A stretch of DNA of 64,000 nt, taken from contig JBEYHY010000004.1 in the NCBI GenBank assembly GCA_040635515.1, forward strand, positions 372,001-436,000, written 5' to 3'. The translations under genes were made by a program, and so were the position numbers. The stretch is from Prauserella_A sp040635515. GTDB taxonomy: Bacteria; Actinomycetota; Actinomycetes; Mycobacteriales; Pseudonocardiaceae. The notes beneath the pieces were generated by a model that was given only the letters and a program-made list of their open reading frames with translations, did no database searches and was not told where the DNA came from. This document shows positions 50,349 through 58,069 of the stretch, piece by piece (the first letter of the stretch is position 1; each line of letters starts with the position of its first letter).

Positions 50349-51368
50349 ATGGTGACTCCCATCGAGCCGGCGAAGCTGGTCGACAGCACGGTGGTCGACC
50401 GTGAGGGCAGCAAGATCGGCAAGGTCGGCTCCGTCTACCTTTCCGACGAAACCGGCAGCCCGGAATGGGTAACCGTCAAGACCGGTTTGTTCGGGCACAA
50501 GGAGAACTTCGTTCCGTTGCAGGGCGCGAGCATGGACAGTGATGGTCTCCACGTCTCCGTCGACAAGCAACGAGTCACCGACGCGCCGCGAATTGATCCG
50601 GACGGGCATTTGTCGCAGCAGGAGAACAGCGAGCTCTACAAGTACTACAACTTGCCCGTCCCGCAGCAGCGGATGGCCGCAGGCGGAAGGAGCCCGCAGC
50701 GGGACAACCAGGCGATGGCAGCCGGTGCGGCACCGGGCGGCATGCGCAGCAACCGGGAACAGAGCGAGCAGGGTATGCGCGACGCTCGCGATGCCCAGGG
50801 CCTGCAAAGTGGACAGAGCATGCAGGGCGCGCAGGGAACGCAGGCGATGCAGGCGAACCGTGAGCGCGCTTTACGCGATCGTGAGCAGACCGGTACCCGC
50901 GCGGGCGCCATGGAAGGAGCCGACTCCAAGTCCGCAAAGGACACTCAGGCCGAGCGGGGCGCGCGGGACAAGCGACATGCCGGTGACGACACGATGATCC
51001 GCTCGGAAGAGCAGCTCAAGGTGGGAACCGAGCAGGTCGAGACAGGACACGTCCGGTTGCGCAAGTACGTCGTCACCGAGGAGCAGCAGATCACGGTGCC
51101 GGTCTCTCACGAGGAAGTCCGGCTTGAGCGCGAGCCGATCACCGGTGCGGAAAGGGAAACCTCGGCAACTATCGGCGAGGAGACCTACGACGTCACATTG
51201 CACGCCGAGAAACCGGTGGTGAGCAAGGAAACCGTTGCCGTCGAGCGAGTCAGGCTCGGCACGGAGAAGATCACGGAGGAGCAGACCGTCACCGACCACG
51301 TCCGCAAGGAGCGGGTCGAGGTCGAGGACGACACGAAGAAGCCGAAGCACGGACGATCCGAGAGCTGA
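50349..51368 (+). CDS. PRC-barrel and DUF2382 stress protein
   Basis: A 339-residue soluble protein. Residues ~1-95 are a PRC barrel (DREGSKIGKVGSVYLSD, GLFGHKENFVPL). Residues ~110-215 are a Met/Gln/Arg/Ala-rich, low-complexity linker with QSMQGAQGTQAMQAN. Residues ~220-330 are a DUF2382 domain (LRKYVVTEEQQITVPVSHEE, KVGTEQVETGHVRL). The family accompanies oxidative or osmotic stress in actinobacteria and deinococci; molecular role unknown. The start is ATG 50349, with a GTG next to it. A strong terminator follows. Confidence 0.83.
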   Translation: MVTPIEPAKLVDSTVVDREGSKIGKVGSVYLSDETGSPEWVTVKTGLFGHKENFVPLQGASMDSDGLHVSVDKQRVTDAPRIDPDGHLSQQENSELYKYYNLPVPQQRMAAGGRSPQRDNQAMAAGAAPGGMRSNREQSEQGMRDARDAQGLQSGQSMQGAQGTQAMQANRERALRDREQTGTRAGAMEGADSKSAKDTQAERGARDKRHAGDDTMIRSEEQLKVGTEQVETGHVRLRKYVVTEEQQITVPVSHEEVRLEREPITGAERETSATIGEETYDVTLHAEKPVVSKETVAVERVRLGTEKITEEQTVTDHVRKERVEVEDDTKKPKHGRSES

Positions 51369-51382
51369 TCGCCGACCCCGGG

Positions 51383-51421
51383 CAAGGAGACCCCTGGGCG
51401 CCGCCCTCCCGGGGGTCTCCT
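51383..51421. terminator. Hairpin terminator after the PRC-barrel gene
   Basis: AAGGAGACCCC (51383-51393) and its complement GGGGTCTCCTT (51411-51421) form an 11-base stem around a 17-base GC-rich loop, starting 15 bases after the stop codon and before the convergent TetR gene. Confidence 0.8.
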
Positions 51422-51445
51422 TGTCGCTTGTGGACGCTCTGAGGT

Positions 51446-52129
51446 TCAGTGCTGGCCTGGCGCGTGTGACTCCGCGGCGGCGTGTTCGTGCTCGACATCC
51501 ATTTCCAGGCTGTGCGCGACGAGGGCGGGGTAGTCGTTGGCAACGCCGCCGAGCAGTGCTTCCAATGCCCGGTCGACTTCCGCTTCCCCGATGGCGGCGT
51601 GCCCGAACAACGCGCGATAGTGCACGAGCGAGCCGAGCATGTCCAGCAGTAGTTCGTGATCGATGTCGGAACGAAGATCGCCGCGCTCGACCGCTTTTCG
51701 CAGCATGTTGCCGACCGCGACCCTCGGCGGATCGAAAAGGGTTGCCATGAAAGCCCTGTGCAAGTCGGGGTCAGCGGTGCAGTCGGCGAGCAGCGGGCCG
51801 ATCACGTCCGGTCTGATCTTGTTGAACGCCTCGACGAAGACCAGGATGCCCTCGTACAGATCGCACAGGGTGCAGCCGCTGTCCGGTGCCTCCGGAATGT
51901 CCAGTCGTAACGCGAGCGCCGCGAGCACGAGTCGCTGCCGGTTGGGCCAGCGCCGGTAGATCGCGGGCTTCGTCGTCCCCGCCTGGCGGGCGATGTGTTC
52001 GAGCGTGAGTGCGCCGTAACCCGATTCGTCGAGTTTGCCGAGTGTCGCCTCCAGGATCGCGCGATCGAGGTGCGGATCGCGCGGCCTGCCGCCGTGCGAA
52101 TGACCACCGGGTACGGAGCCTGAGGACAT
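51446..52129 (-). CDS. TetR regulator of the adjacent MFS pump
   Basis: A 227-residue regulator. HTH: ALTLEHIARQAGTTKPAIYR (residues ~40-60), followed by RWPNRQRLVLAALA; the C-terminal domain has VFVEAFNKIRPDVIGPLLAD and a His/Glu-rich end. Cysteines in SGCTLCDLY might serve redox sensing (inference). The start is ATG 52127-52129. It is divergent from an MFS pump with a perfect palindrome between them, the normal repressor-efflux layout. Confidence 0.87.
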   Translation of the reverse strand: MSSGSVPGGHSHGGRPRDPHLDRAILEATLGKLDESGYGALTLEHIARQAGTTKPAIYRRWPNRQRLVLAALALRLDIPEAPDSGCTLCDLYEGILVFVEAFNKIRPDVIGPLLADCTADPDLHRAFMATLFDPPRVAVGNMLRKAVERGDLRSDIDHELLLDMLGSLVHYRALFGHAAIGEAEVDRALEALLGGVANDYPALVAHSLEMDVEHEHAAAESHAPGQH

Positions 52130-52163
52130 GGAGACAGCCTACCCGGCATGACGTCATTGTGTT

Positions 52164-52182
52164 ACGTTACGACTCGTAACGT
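52164..52182. promoter_or_regulatory. TetR operator upstream of the MFS pump
   Basis: ACGTTACGACTCGTAACGT, a perfect inverted repeat with nine-base arms and one central base. It is 34 bases upstream of the TetR start and 36 from the MFS start, so one site could control both. Confidence 0.8.
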
Positions 52183-52218
52183 TTGAAGGCTGCGGACTGA
52201 ACTGAGAGGACAGCGCGC

Positions 52219-53757
52219 ATGACGACCTCGGACACGCCGGAGGTGGGCAACGAGCGGGCCGGCGTCCGCGAATGGCTCGGCCTCGCCACCCTGACCCTGC
52301 CGCTGCTGTTGCTCGCGCTCGACGTGAGCGTCCTCTACCTCGCCGCGCCGCAACTCAGCGCCGACCTGGACCCCAGCGCCACCCAGCAACTGTGGATCCT
52401 GGACATCTACGGCTTCTTCATCGCAGGCTTCCTCGTCACGATGGGCACGCTCGGCGACCGGATCGGCAGGCGAAAGCTGCTGCTGATCGGCGGCGGCGCA
52501 TTCGCGGCCGCCTCGCTCATGGCCGCCTACGCTCCGAGCGCCGAACTGCTGATCGTCGCGAGGGCCCTGCTCGGGATCGCGGGCGCGACACTGATGCCGT
52601 CGACGCTCGCGCTGCTCAGGAATCTCTTCCGCGATCCGGCACAGCGGTCGTTCGCGATCGCTGTGTGGATGGCGACCTTCATGGCGGGCGCCGCGCTCGG
52701 CCCCGTCGTCGGCGGGTTCATGCTGGAGCACTTCTGGTGGGGCTCGGTGTTCCTACTCGGCGTGCCCGTCATGGTGCTGCTGCTCATCTTCGGACCGCTG
52801 CTGCTTCCCGAATACGCCGATCCGGATGCGGGAAAGGTGGACCTGCTGAGCGTCGCACTGTCGCTCATGGCGATGCTCCCACTCGTCTACGGGGTCAAGC
52901 GCCTGGTCGGCGAGGGGTTCGGGCTGGTGTCACTCGCGGCTGCCGCCTTCGGCCTGCTTGCGGGCTTCGCGTTCGTCAGGCGTCAGCGCAAACTGCCGAA
53001 CCCACTGCTCGACCTGAGTCTTTTCGCCAACAAGGCGTTCACGGGTGTCCTGCTCATTCTGCTCGTCGTCGTGATCGCACAGAACGGCACGTTCTACCTT
53101 GTACCGCAGTTCCTGCAGATGGTCAGTGAGCTTTCGGCGCTCCAGGCGGCGGTGTGGATGATTCCGATGGTCGCCGTTCCCGCCGTCGGCGCGGTGATCA
53201 TCCCCCGGTTCGCAAAGCGAATCGCGCCTTCGACGTTGATCACGGCGTCGGCGGTGTTCGCGGCCGCCGGGTTCGGGCTGGTCGCGCTGGTCTCGCCGGA
53301 AACGGGACCTGGCTGGCTCGTGGCCGCAGCCATCGTCGCCTTGCTTGGCACCAGTGTGATCGGCGTTCTGGCGACGGATCTAGTCATCGGTTCGGTTCCG
53401 CAGCAGCGAACGGGAACGGCGGCCGCGCTCAACGAGACCAGCAGCGAACTCGGTGTCGGGCTCGGAGTCGCGCTGATGGGCAGCGTGGTCGCCGCCGCGT
53501 ACAGGGCGGGGATAGCCGATACGGCGCCGAGTGGCCTGCCGGACGCGGCCGAGGAGGCGAGTGCCGATTCGCTCGTGGGGGCGCTTGGAGCCGCGGTGGA
53601 TCTGCCGCCGCACCTCGCCGAAGGCCTGCTCTCGGCGGGCAGGCAGGCGTTCACGAACGGGTTCGGTGTTGCCGCTTCGATCAGTGCCGGGCTCCTCGTC
53701 CTGGTCGGCCTGTTGATGCTGAGGGTGCGTCGCCACCTGTCCCCGCCGACCCCCTGA
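52219..53757 (+). CDS. MFS drug/proton antiporter, DHA2-type (QacA/Tet-like, 14 TM)
   Basis: A 512-residue transporter with fourteen helices. First helix LLLALDVSVLYLAAPQLSAD; motif A GTLGDRIGRRKLLLIGG; motif C region GAALGPVVGGFMLEHFWWG. It probably exports cationic drugs or dyes. The start is ATG 52219 behind GAGAGGA. Controlled by the divergent TetR. A cluster of 21-bp repeats begins 15 bases after the stop. Confidence 0.9.
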   Translation: MTTSDTPEVGNERAGVREWLGLATLTLPLLLLALDVSVLYLAAPQLSADLDPSATQQLWILDIYGFFIAGFLVTMGTLGDRIGRRKLLLIGGGAFAAASLMAAYAPSAELLIVARALLGIAGATLMPSTLALLRNLFRDPAQRSFAIAVWMATFMAGAALGPVVGGFMLEHFWWGSVFLLGVPVMVLLLIFGPLLLPEYADPDAGKVDLLSVALSLMAMLPLVYGVKRLVGEGFGLVSLAAAAFGLLAGFAFVRRQRKLPNPLLDLSLFANKAFTGVLLILLVVVIAQNGTFYLVPQFLQMVSELSALQAAVWMIPMVAVPAVGAVIIPRFAKRIAPSTLITASAVFAAAGFGLVALVSPETGPGWLVAAAIVALLGTSVIGVLATDLVIGSVPQQRTGTAAALNETSSELGVGLGVALMGSVVAAAYRAGIADTAPSGLPDAAEEASADSLVGALGAAVDLPPHLAEGLLSAGRQAFTNGFGVAASISAGLLVLVGLLMLRVRRHLSPPTP

Positions 53758-53772
53758 CGCGTGTCGTGTGTG

Positions 53773-53968
53773 CGCGAGTCCCGCGTTCAGGACGGCGAGA
53801 TCTGCGTAGGGGACGGCGAGATCTGCGTTCAGGACGGCGAGATCTGCGGTGGGACGGCGAGCCGCGCCGGGGTTGGCCTCCGAATGCGGATCTCGCCGTC
53901 CTGGGTGCGGATCTCGGGCGCACGAATGCAGAACTCGGCGTCCTGGGTGCGGATCTCGCGCCTGGGCG
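53773..53968. repeat. 21-bp repeats, family A (locus 2), forward then inverted
   Basis: Forward units start at 53773, 53794, 53815 and 53836 (core GGCGAGATCTGCG...CAGGAC, period 21, the last 20). From about 53884 to 53968 the units appear in the opposite orientation (GCGGATCTCGCCGTCCTGG and variants). The two halves can pair into a long imperfect hairpin between convergent genes. Same family as 41102-41185. Confidence 0.75.
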
Positions 53969-53969
53969 G

Positions 53970-54551
53970 TCAGTAGCCGTACGGGGAGCCGTTTTCGGGG
54001 GCAGGGCTCGACGGCGGGGTGGTGCCGGCGAAACCGGCCTGCGTCATCGTGTGCCAGGTGAACGACATCGAGCCGAACGAGTCCTTCACGTTGTCGCCCT
54101 TCAGGTCACCGGCCGCCGAGTCCTGCGTGAACGTGTACAGCGGGTAGCCCTGGTAGGTCACCTGCGTCGCTCCCGTGTCGGGCCTGGTGACCGTGCCGAG
54201 CCCATTCGCGAGCCCCGCGTCGCCGGACAACGTCGTACCCGGCCGCACCGTCAACGGCTTCCAGATCGCGAGGCAGCCGTCGACGCAACCGATCCGGCCC
54301 GCTTCTTCGGACGAGGCGTACAGGGTCATCCCCGAATCGTCGACGAGTACCTGGTTGAGATCGCCGTGGTCAACGGCGGAAACCGGCGAACCGGTCGTGG
54401 GGGCACCGGCCTGCCCTTCCTGGCCGTCGCCGCCGCCGCTCCCACACGCGGCGGCCGCGAACGCCACAGCCATGACGCCCAAGGCCAGCGCGGTGTAGTT
54501 CGCGCGACCGGTCCTGCCTCCGATGGATCGCCCCAGCAGCGTGTTACCCAT
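53970..54551 (-). CDS. Lipoprotein with PF03640-type repeats
   Basis: A 193-residue lipoprotein. The signal peptide ends in a lipobox AAAC (Cys ~35), then a Gly/Gln/Thr linker and two secreted repeats of the PF03640 type (GMTLYASSEEAGRIGCVDGC and TYQGYPLYTFTQDSAAGDLK). Members are surface-exposed with unknown role; some relatives are linked to redox or iron. The start is ATG 54549-54551 with AGGAG six bases upstream. Confidence 0.82.
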   Translation of the reverse strand: MGNTLLGRSIGGRTGRANYTALALGVMAVAFAAAACGSGGGDGQEGQAGAPTTGSPVSAVDHGDLNQVLVDDSGMTLYASSEEAGRIGCVDGCLAIWKPLTVRPGTTLSGDAGLANGLGTVTRPDTGATQVTYQGYPLYTFTQDSAAGDLKGDNVKDSFGSMSFTWHTMTQAGFAGTTPPSSPAPENGSPYGY

Positions 54552-54568
54552 AATGCGCTCCTGTCCGG

Positions 54569-54592
54569 CTCGCCGTCTCCACCGGCGGCGAG
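54569..54592 (-). terminator. Weak hairpin downstream of the NmrA fusion gene
   Basis: CTCGCCG (54569-54575) pairs with CGGCGAG (54586-54592) around ten bases. It starts 36 bases past the NmrA stop on the minus strand and immediately precedes the lipoprotein ribosome site. Stem short; could be chance. Confidence 0.35.
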
Positions 54593-54627
54593 GCTCCCCC
54601 TTGACACGAGACGTGACGGCCGCCGGT

Positions 54628-56172
54628 TCACATGCGATTCGGTTTCCGCGCACGGTAGGGCAGGTACCTGCGGAAACCGAGCCCTTCCAGTCCCTCCGTC
54701 CGTTCGATGAGTGCCGGTACGGGGTTGTCTGGCCCGAGCTGGGTTTCCACGATCGTCTGGTGAGTCTGCTCGTCTGGAAACTCGGCGTAGTTCACGAGGC
54801 TCGCACCGTCCGTGGAGATGAGGAAGTTGATGCCGATGGGGCTCTCCTCGTCAGGGGACTCCCCGTCGGCCCCGCCCGTCAATTCGTCCACAAAGGATTC
54901 CGCGATTCCGCGATTCGCCGTCTCGAAGGAGACGACCGCGACGCAGCCGACGTGTTGCGGGTTCGCCCTGCCTTGACTGCGGTACCGCGTATAGCGGGCG
55001 CCGCCGTTACGGCGGATTCCCGGTACCGCGGCAAGAATGCCTTCGACTCTTGCCGGAGGATCGGTGCGCTGGAACAGGTCGATGGCGTGCTCGCCTGACC
55101 ACTGTGAATAGTGCAGCAGGCTCGTCCCGTCAGTACCGAGCAGGACGCTGTAATGCAGCAATCCCTCCGGCCACGCGACGGAATCCCATGCCGCCATGGC
55201 CGCGTCGGCTGCCGCCAGCTGCTGTTGTTTCCCCTGAACAGTCCAGGTCGTCATGATCACGACCTCGGCGTCGGGCAGCGTCGCGACCGGAAGCGGGATG
55301 GTGAAATCGGTGCGATGGGCCGAAAGCCAGTCGTCGAAATCGCGAGCCGGTTTGCCGGTGACCTGCTCGACCGTGCTCAGTACGTCCTGGGGATGCTGGT
55401 AGCCGCGCAGCAGGAAGTCGACGGCTTCCTCGGCCCAGCCCTGATTCCGGAGTTCGGCGATCCATTCCCGCTCCGGCATGTCCTCCCAGCGTGCCGGGGT
55501 GCCGATGTGGTCGGCGATCCGGCGCACCGCCGCTTTCGGCGTGATGAGTTCGGGGCCGGTCAGTTCGAGGGCCTGCCCGGTGTAGCCGTCGCGGGTGAGC
55601 GTCAGTGCGGCGACGTCGGCGATGTCGCGTTCGTCGATGAGTGTGATCGGCACGTCGCCGAAGGCGTGCTTCACGGGCCTGTCCTCGCGGATGTCGGCCG
55701 CCCATTCGAGTGCGGCTGTGGCGAATCTCCTCGGCCGGAGAAACGTCCAGTCGAGCCCGGAGCGTTCGATGGCGACTTCGATCTCCCGGTGTGCCTCGCC
55801 GATCGGTGTCGACTGCGCCGTGGGTTCGGCATCGCCGTCGACGGCCGCCGATGACAGGAACACGATGCGCTTCGCCTGTGCGGCGATGCGGTCGATGGCC
55901 GAAACGGCCGGTGCGGTGTTGCCGAGATCGGGCCACATGAAGAAGACGGATTCGATGCCGGTGAGTAGTGATTCCAGCTGACGAGGGTCGGTGTGGCTTC
56001 CCTCGGCCACGTCCGCGGCGGAGGGAAGCCGGGCGGCGTCCGGGTTCCTGGTCAGCGCGCGAACCGGAATTCCTTGCGCGACAAGGTTTTCGACGACGTT
56101 CCTGCCGACCGCTCCGGTCGCGCCGGTGACCAGTACCGTGCCGGGGGCCGGCTCGTGATTGTTTTCGCTCAT
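54628..56172 (-). CDS. NmrA-type NAD(P)-binding protein fused to two monooxygenase-like domains
   Basis: A 514-residue fusion. Residues ~10-285 are an atypical SDR of the NmrA/TMR group with the glycine motif TGATGAVG and RPRRFATAALEW; this part binds NAD(P) and often senses redox state. Residues ~305-405 and ~420-505 are two antibiotic-biosynthesis-monooxygenase-like ferredoxin folds (SLLHYSQWSGEHAIDLF and SLVNYAEFPDEQTHQ show the repeat). The start is ATG 56170-56172, with a TAGGTT -10 six bases before, suggesting a leaderless mRNA. The promoter closely matches that of the FMN reductase at 39.1 kb. Reaction unknown, probably quinone or polyketide redox chemistry. Confidence 0.8.
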   Translation of the reverse strand: MSENNHEPAPGTVLVTGATGAVGRNVVENLVAQGIPVRALTRNPDAARLPSAADVAEGSHTDPRQLESLLTGIESVFFMWPDLGNTAPAVSAIDRIAAQAKRIVFLSSAAVDGDAEPTAQSTPIGEAHREIEVAIERSGLDWTFLRPRRFATAALEWAADIREDRPVKHAFGDVPITLIDERDIADVAALTLTRDGYTGQALELTGPELITPKAAVRRIADHIGTPARWEDMPEREWIAELRNQGWAEEAVDFLLRGYQHPQDVLSTVEQVTGKPARDFDDWLSAHRTDFTIPLPVATLPDAEVVIMTTWTVQGKQQQLAAADAAMAAWDSVAWPEGLLHYSVLLGTDGTSLLHYSQWSGEHAIDLFQRTDPPARVEGILAAVPGIRRNGGARYTRYRSQGRANPQHVGCVAVVSFETANRGIAESFVDELTGGADGESPDEESPIGINFLISTDGASLVNYAEFPDEQTHQTIVETQLGPDNPVPALIERTEGLEGLGFRRYLPYRARKPNRM

Positions 56173-56221
56173 ACCGCCAACCTAGGAACGCGGGGTGAGT
56201 GACGGCATCTGTCGGTTGACT
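56173..56221 (-). promoter_or_regulatory. Promoter element shared with the FMN reductase (copy 2)
   Basis: Minus strand: AGTCAACCGACAGATGCC, 15 bases, TTCCTAG, then GTTGGCGGT and the ATG. It aligns without gaps to 39112-39152. The TAGGTT hexamer would be the -10 of a leaderless transcript. It overlaps the last two bases of the upstream TetR gene. Confidence 0.6.
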
Positions 56222-56831
56222 AGTGTTCGGCGGCCACCGCGTCGGGGGCGAATCCCGACGCGAGCGCCAGCAAGGCCACGTCGAGGTACTTGGTGAGGTC
56301 GGAGTCGGCGAGTGCCGACCAGCGATCGTAGGCCGCGCGGCAGGTCGCCAGCGTCGCTCTGCCGATGGCCATCGCGAACAGTGACGTGCTCGGCTGGCCC
56401 AGTCTGCGAGCCGCGAATTCGCTGACGGCCCTTTCCCACGCGTCGTAGTGCACCGCCGCGCTGGCCTGCAGTGCGGGAACCGAGCCGATGAGGTTCATGC
56501 GCGCACGCAGGTCGGCGACGTCTTCGGCGGCGTAGTGGTTGGCGGATACGACGACTCGCCTTATCGCGGCCATCATGGGTTCTTCCTGAGGGACTTCGGC
56601 GAGCGCGGCCCTGATCTCGGCCACTTCGGCGTCGAAGTCGCTCCAGAGCACGTTGGCCTTGGAGTTGAAGTAGCGGAAGAACGTGCGTTTGCTGACCCCC
56701 GCCTCGTCGGCGATGTCCTCGACGGTGGTCGCCTCGAAGCCACGCTCCGTGAACAGCCTGAGCGCGATGCGTTGCAGCTCCTTACGGCTGGTGCCGGGCG
56801 GCCTTCCCCTGCGGCGGTTGTCGGTGGTCAT
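56220..56831 (-). CDS. TetR regulator, MftR-like
   Basis: A 203-residue regulator. The HTH and the flanking region GRPPGTSRKELQRIALRLF, FEATTVEDIADEAGVSKRTF and FRYFNSKANVLWSDFDAEV follow the pattern of the mycofactocin-system regulator MftR. Related MftR proteins bind acyl-CoAs (established in mycobacteria). The start is GTG/ATG at 56829-56831. It is divergent from the SDR-SDR-MoxR-VWA genes, which are of the mycofactocin-coupled type, so it probably controls them. The mycofactocin biosynthesis genes are not in the window. Confidence 0.65.
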   Translation of the reverse strand: MTTDNRRRGRPPGTSRKELQRIALRLFTERGFEATTVEDIADEAGVSKRTFFRYFNSKANVLWSDFDAEVAEIRAALAEVPQEEPMMAAIRRVVVSANHYAAEDVADLRARMNLIGSVPALQASAAVHYDAWERAVSEFAARRLGQPSTSLFAMAIGRATLATCRAAYDRWSALADSDLTKYLDVALLALASGFAPDAVAAEH

Positions 56832-57074
56832 CGCCGCCTCCCTTCGTTGTCGCCGCCGGGCTCTTGTTTTGTGTCACGAGGTGACGTTAATCTACGAACG
56901 GATTCGGCACCCGGTGCCAAGTGAAGGTCGAACCACGGTGTCCCATGTGGACAGCCGCTGGGCAGGCCTCCCCTCCCGCTCCGGTGTGTCCTCGTCTGCT
57001 GGTGCGAACAAGGGAGTTGGCTCATGAGCAGGCTGGACGACCTCGTGCCGCGCGGGTCGAGGCAATGCCCGCCC

Positions 57075-57164
57075 GAGTTCATCGTGGTGACCTCCCCGGG
57101 CCTCGGTCCCCCGCCTTGACCCGACCACGCACTTTACGTCAGCTCGAAACACGGTGTCATCGGG
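57075..57164 (+). pseudogene. Remnant of a third SDR gene
   Basis: One reading frame gives FIVVTSPGLGPPP, an in-frame TGA at 57117-57119, then PDHALYVSSKHGVIG. Against the intact SDR at 57220 (SIVLTSSAAGLQA...IAHYVSAKHGVVG) the distance from the TS pair to the active-site Tyr is identical, 13 residues. It is thus the catalytic-core piece of a decayed SDR, including Tyr-xxx-Lys. Little is recognisable on either side. Confidence 0.7.
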
Positions 57165-57219
57165 TCGCCACGCAGCCACGTCACCCGTGACATCCCTGGT
57201 GGAGAAGGGACTGATTCCG

Positions 57220-58050
57220 ATGGGAAGGGTTTCCGGCAAGGTCGCGTTCATCACCGGCGCCGCGCGTGGGCAGGGGCGTAGTCACGCCGTTCGCCTCGCC
57301 GAGGAGGGCGCCGACATCATCGCCGTCGACGTGTGTGAATCGGTGCCGACGGTGCCCTACGCGGGCGCCACCGAGGCCGATCTCGCGGAAACGGTTGCCG
57401 AGGTGGAAAAACTGGATCGCCGCATCGTTGCGACGAAGGCGGACGTGCGTGACTTCGCCGCGCTCAAAGCGGCGGTCGACGACGGCGTCGCACAGCTCGG
57501 CAGGCTCGACATCGTCTCGGCCAACGCGGGAATCGCGTCGTTCGGTGCGGCGGAGGACATCGAGGAACAAGTCTGGCAGGACATGATCGACATCAACCTG
57601 ACGGGCGTGTGGCACACGTGCAAAGCGGCTATTCCCCATCTCAAGGCGGGCGGCAGGGGTGGCTCGATCGTGTTGACCAGCTCCGCGGCCGGACTCCAGG
57701 CATACAATGGAATAGCGCACTACGTTTCCGCCAAACACGGGGTGGTCGGTTTGATGCGCACGCTTGCCGTCGAACTCGCACCCCATCGCATCAGGGTCAA
57801 CAGCATTCACCCGACGCAGGTGGACACTCCGATGATCCAGAACGAGTCCACCTGGGGGCTTTTCATGCCCGAAGAGAAGGAGCCGACAAAGGAAAAGTTC
57901 GCCGCGGCCTCGCAGGAGACCAACGCGTTGCCGATTCCGTGGGTCGAATCCGCGGACATCAGTAACGCGTTGTTGTTCCTCGCCTCGGATGAGGCTCGCT
58001 ACATCACCGGGGTTCCGCTGCCGGTCGACGCGGGTACCGTCGTCAAATAA
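57220..58050 (+). CDS. Mycofactocin-coupled SDR dehydrogenase (copy 1)
   Basis: A 276-residue short-chain dehydrogenase: nucleotide loop TGAARGQGRSHAVRLAEEG, NAG motif SANAGI, catalytic Ser in TSSAAG and Tyr/Lys in YVSAKHG. This group (TIGR03971-like) holds NAD tightly and uses mycofactocin as the external electron carrier, oxidising alcohols such as carveol (family knowledge). The start is ATG 57220; GGAGAAGGG lies upstream. The next SDR follows after 19 bases. The N-terminal half is almost identical to copy 2 at DNA level, the C-terminal half is not. Confidence 0.85.
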   Translation: MGRVSGKVAFITGAARGQGRSHAVRLAEEGADIIAVDVCESVPTVPYAGATEADLAETVAEVEKLDRRIVATKADVRDFAALKAAVDDGVAQLGRLDIVSANAGIASFGAAEDIEEQVWQDMIDINLTGVWHTCKAAIPHLKAGGRGGSIVLTSSAAGLQAYNGIAHYVSAKHGVVGLMRTLAVELAPHRIRVNSIHPTQVDTPMIQNESTWGLFMPEEKEPTKEKFAAASQETNALPIPWVESADISNALLFLASDEARYITGVPLPVDAGTVVK

Positions 58051-58069
58051 CGAAGAGGGAGAGCTTTCA

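Noticed and set aside
53773..53968. CRISPR array or coding repeat
   Set aside because: Period 21 without spacers, units in both orientations, and the ORF reading GEICVQD repeats has no ribosome site.
57024..57119. 31-codon ORF with ribosome site (MSRLDDLVPRGSRQ...), at first sight a RiPP-like precursor next to mycofactocin-type genes
   Set aside because: Its C-terminal half lines up with the SDR catalytic core and the homology continues in frame beyond the stop, so it is the fossil of an SDR gene. It also lacks the IDGMCGVY end of MftA.
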